Source: an uncultured Candidatus Melainabacteria bacterium
GTDB lineage: Bacteria > Cyanobacteriota > Vampirovibrionia > Gastranaerophilales > Gastranaerophilaceae
Length of the DNA: 12,575 nt
NCBI GenBank assembly: GCA_934747325.1
Contig: CAKVGW010000049.1
Location: 1 to 12,575, forward strand
Reading direction: 5' to 3'
Under the pieces are notes generated by a model, which saw nothing but the letters and a program-made list of their open reading frames with translations, was not told the DNA's origin and did no database searches. Positions 12,153 to 12,575 of this stretch are shown in pieces (positions within the stretch are counted from its first letter, which is position 1; each line of letters opens with the position of its first letter). Made by a program: the position numbers and the translations under genes.

Positions 12153-12557
12153 TCAATTACATCTAATAATGTCATAACCCATATTTATAGCTTTTTGCTT
12201 AGCTTCGGCTCTGTTGTGAGCTTCTACAACTATTTCTTCCTGTCTTGCATATTTGCTACCTCTAACACGAACCAACATTTTATACTCATAAGTGTCTTTG
12301 TGGTGATATTCAGGTGGTTTATCGTGAGAAATGAAACTTGTATCAAATTTGGGACTGCTATAATCTACATTATTTTTAACAGGTGAAGAATTTGCCCACA
12401 AATCATCTTCATTATTGTAGTAATCTTCTTCATAACCATCGTTATAATCGTCATAATAATCGTTATCAGAGTTATAACTTCCTATCCGACCTCTGATTTC
12501 ATTCATAAAGCCATTTACAAAAATGTAAATTACTAACGCAATTCCTAGCCATTTCAT
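12153..12557 (-). CDS. Membrane-anchored acidic protein of unknown function
   Basis: This 134-residue protein has a hydrophobic N-terminal helix (residues 3-17, GIALVIYIFVNGF) that could be an anchor or uncleaved signal. It is followed by a low-complexity D/Y/E/N-rich linker (about 26-55, e.g. YYDDYNDGYEEDYY) and a polar stretch. A small C-terminal domain (about 90-134) reads YKMLVRVRG..EIVVEAHNRAEAKQKAINMGYDII. This beta-alpha-beta pattern with A-x-N-R-x-E-A-x-x-x-A-x-x-x-G-Y is common in secretion and adaptor proteins but gives no function. AAGGAA is 8 bases before the ATG. Its stop overlaps a possible TTG start of the WG/DnaB-like gene, so the two are probably co-translated. Confidence 0.7.
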   Translation of the reverse strand: MKWLGIALVIYIFVNGFMNEIRGRIGSYNSDNDYYDDYNDGYEEDYYNNEDDLWANSSPVKNNVDYSSPKFDTSFISHDKPPEYHHKDTYEYKMLVRVRGSKYARQEEIVVEAHNRAEAKQKAINMGYDIIRCN

Positions 12558-12575
12558 AAGTTTGTTCCTTTCTTT

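Overview
The window is low in GC. It reads as a bacterial chromosome carrying an integrated mobile element. Low GC, A/T-rich leaders with AAGGAG-type ribosome sites, many palindromic intergenic sequences and the style of the small XRE and LuxR-type regulators recall gut Gastranaerophilales ('Melainabacteria', Vampirovibrionia). That placement rests on memory of the families, not on a search, and another low-GC gut lineage is possible.

Left part, probably chromosomal (1-3051): the first 14 codons of pheT (- strand, running off the left edge); 820 bp without a gene, packed with perfect hairpins and bounded in part by a 25-bp imperfect inverted repeat; an HD-GYP protein (-); a divergent HdeD-family membrane protein (+); tRNA-Leu(CAG), preceded by a 19-bp inverted copy of its own 5' part; and a 68-residue LuxR-type HTH protein (-). 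Next come two near-identical 69-bp direct repeats (2828-2896 and 3052-3120). Each is the 3' end of a tRNA-Gly gene plus its terminator, on the - strand. They look like attachment-site copies left by integration into tRNA-Gly.

Mobile element (from about 3101 rightwards, right end not identified): beside the attachment-type repeat lie three phased 9-bp repeats that could be integrase arm sites. A two-gene Pycsar anti-phage operon follows, with a class III pyrimidine cyclase (pycC) and a three-helix membrane effector (pycTM). Then come a tyrosine integrase, a TOPRIM-like/DUF3987 replication protein, an excisionase-like HTH protein and an XRE repressor. The order att - defence cargo - int - replication - xis - repressor is that of a small integrative element or phage satellite.

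Right part (9228-12575, element or chromosome not decided): family 1 uracil-DNA glycosylase (ung) followed by a small superinfection-immunity-like membrane protein, both +. Convergent to them is a - strand set of three genes: a membrane-anchored acidic protein, a WG-repeat protein fused to a DnaB-helicase-like domain that has lost its catalytic residues, and a protein with a degenerate LuxR-type HTH. The WG/pseudo-DnaB protein is the least explained gene here and the best candidate for undescribed biology. Pycsar is the clearest recognisable system.
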